Of a stretch of DNA of 64,000 nucleotides, positions 62,956-64,000 are shown piece after piece. Within the stretch, counting starts at the first letter, position 1. Each line of letters begins with the position of its first letter. Below the pieces are notes generated by a model, which saw nothing but the letters and a program-made list of their open reading frames with translations, ran no database searches and had not been told where the DNA came from. The DNA comes from Ryuthela nishihirai (lineage: Eukaryota; Arthropoda; Arachnida; Araneae; Heptathelidae). The stretch is from assembly GCA_038380435.1 (NCBI GenBank), contig JAWZYU010000028.1, forward strand, positions 20,568,201 to 20,632,200, written 5' to 3'. The position numbers were made by a program, and so were the translations under genes.

Positions 62956-64000
62956 GTAATAAAAATATTAAATAAAAATTCACAGTCCTTCGCAAAGATG
63001 CAACCGGGGGGGAGGGGGGGTCATTGAAAATTATTAAATATGATGATGCTTATCATGCTATTAAAGTAGGGTAGATAAAATAACGATAGAAATGAGTTGC
63101 AAAGCTAGTAAGATTTGTAGGTAACAGAACATAATAAATAGATAACGAATAGCTGTCAAATTGACAGCTAGCAGCCGTTTTGACATATGCCTTTAACTTG
63201 TTATTGTATTGTCTCCAATTCAACGTATATGAATTTGGTAAAAATAGAGCAATAAATAACGAACGCAAAAGTAGACAAATGCAAATATTTCCTAAGCAAC
63301 TCTCTATCACATACAGAACCCAAAAGTATAACCTATAACTCTATCTATCACACAGAGGCACACGTTCAGCACCTGAGATACACCCAGTACATGCAAATGC
63401 TACTTTTTAATTCGAGTCCCTATTGTCATAACATAATCATTTTCAATGATAATAAGTAACTGCAATTGCTGTAAAAAACAATAATTCTCTTACCTGATCT
63501 ACTTTTTAAATACAACAACTGAATTAGTATAAATGCACAAATATTATACTGATATATTATATATCTGATTTATTGATTTAAATACAGCACAGCCACTTGC
63601 CACTTCTCATGACAAACTAACATTAAAATCAAATATTGTCAATAATTGTAAGCTCAAAGCAGAACTATCAACACGTAACACGTGCTACTGTCTTTTGTGA
63701 TAATTGCCGCCTCAGCTTTTAGGAGCGGCCGCGCGGTATATTACAAACAAAAATAATAGCTTTGCGCTGTCAGATCAAAAGTCTTTCGGCGAGCGCTCGC
63801 CAACGATGCAACTGCACCAGAAACCGAGATCAAAGGGTACCGAAAGCGCTTAGGCAAAGGCGTACGATAAATCATAAATCGTATACATCAATATCGGAAT
63901 ATCATAGACCAATATAGAAAAGCGTTGCGTAAAGATTTTTAATTATTGAATGGTTCAAATTGTATTTTGATTTCGCTGCTTATGCCGCCCCCTTACGGTG
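62956..64000. other. Presumed 5' non-coding part of the hAT element
   Basis: AT-rich, no gene recognised. The final bases (GCCGCCCCCTTACGGTG) may approach the hAT terminus, which is not included. Confidence 0.45.

Larger units (their letters stand above)
58825..64000 (-). mobile_element. hAT element, probably continuing past the window
   Basis: CAGGGCCGTGCGG at 58825 resembles a hAT terminus. The transposase remnant on the minus strand runs from 62952 to 59011. The other end should lie at or beyond 64000. It has been invaded by a SINE A, a SINE B and a complete mariner-like element. Confidence 0.6.

Overview
This window is eukaryotic and looks like arthropod, most probably spider, genomic DNA. 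The evidence is spliced exons of an ionotropic-receptor gene, a dense tRNA-derived SINE population, and hAT, Tc1/mariner, Helitron, Gypsy, RTE and R1/I-type elements of arthropod style. The species cannot be fixed from the sequence alone. Nearly all long open reading frames are repeat-derived.

Host gene: four short exons on the minus strand (30853-30908, 18191-18297, 14180-14270, 4366-4524) join in compatible phases and encode the start of the ligand-binding core of an ionotropic glutamate receptor / IR-type protein. The window is therefore largely the introns of one receptor gene, over 26 kb here, with downstream (membrane) exons expected beyond base 1.

Most notable element: a complete LTR retrotransposon at 19620-23665, with two 622-bp LTRs that read as identical. 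Its single reading frame starts like a Gypsy gag coiled coil. It then runs into about 320 residues I cannot identify, an intronless thymidine phosphorylase (split by one in-frame TGA), two decayed C2H2 zinc fingers and a Gypsy-type integrase tail. Protease, reverse transcriptase, RNase H and the integrase core are absent. This is a non-autonomous retroelement that appears to have transduced at least one, probably two, cellular genes.

Layout: 1-1101 Helitron; 3.9-6.4 kb minisatellites and receptor exon 4; 7.5-11.9 kb decayed Gypsy element (LTR, PBS, gag, protease) on the minus strand; 15.0-16.7 and 24.1-25.9 kb two broken copies of a repeated unknown gene; 19.6-23.7 kb the gene-carrying retroelement; 26.2-30.5 kb a Tc1 remnant split by an LTR and followed by a 5'-truncated RT/RNase H LINE; 31.1-37.0 kb a 2.95-kb tandem duplication with breakpoints inside SINEs; 35.4-44.1 kb a huge palindrome (arms about 3.6 kb, spacer about 1.45 kb with a 132-bp tandem repeat); 44.9-46.2 kb an LTR related to the gene-carrying element; 49.3-50.6 kb a Tc1 element; 52.2-54.2 kb a LINE split by a hAT MITE; 56.6-57.8 kb a Helitron; 58.8-64.0 kb a hAT element containing a SINE and a 1.49-kb mariner-like element.

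A roughly 385-bp SINE with a tRNA-like head occurs about 35 times. Many copies have clear 9-15 bp target-site duplications, so it has been active and has shaped the region by insertion and by recombination between copies.
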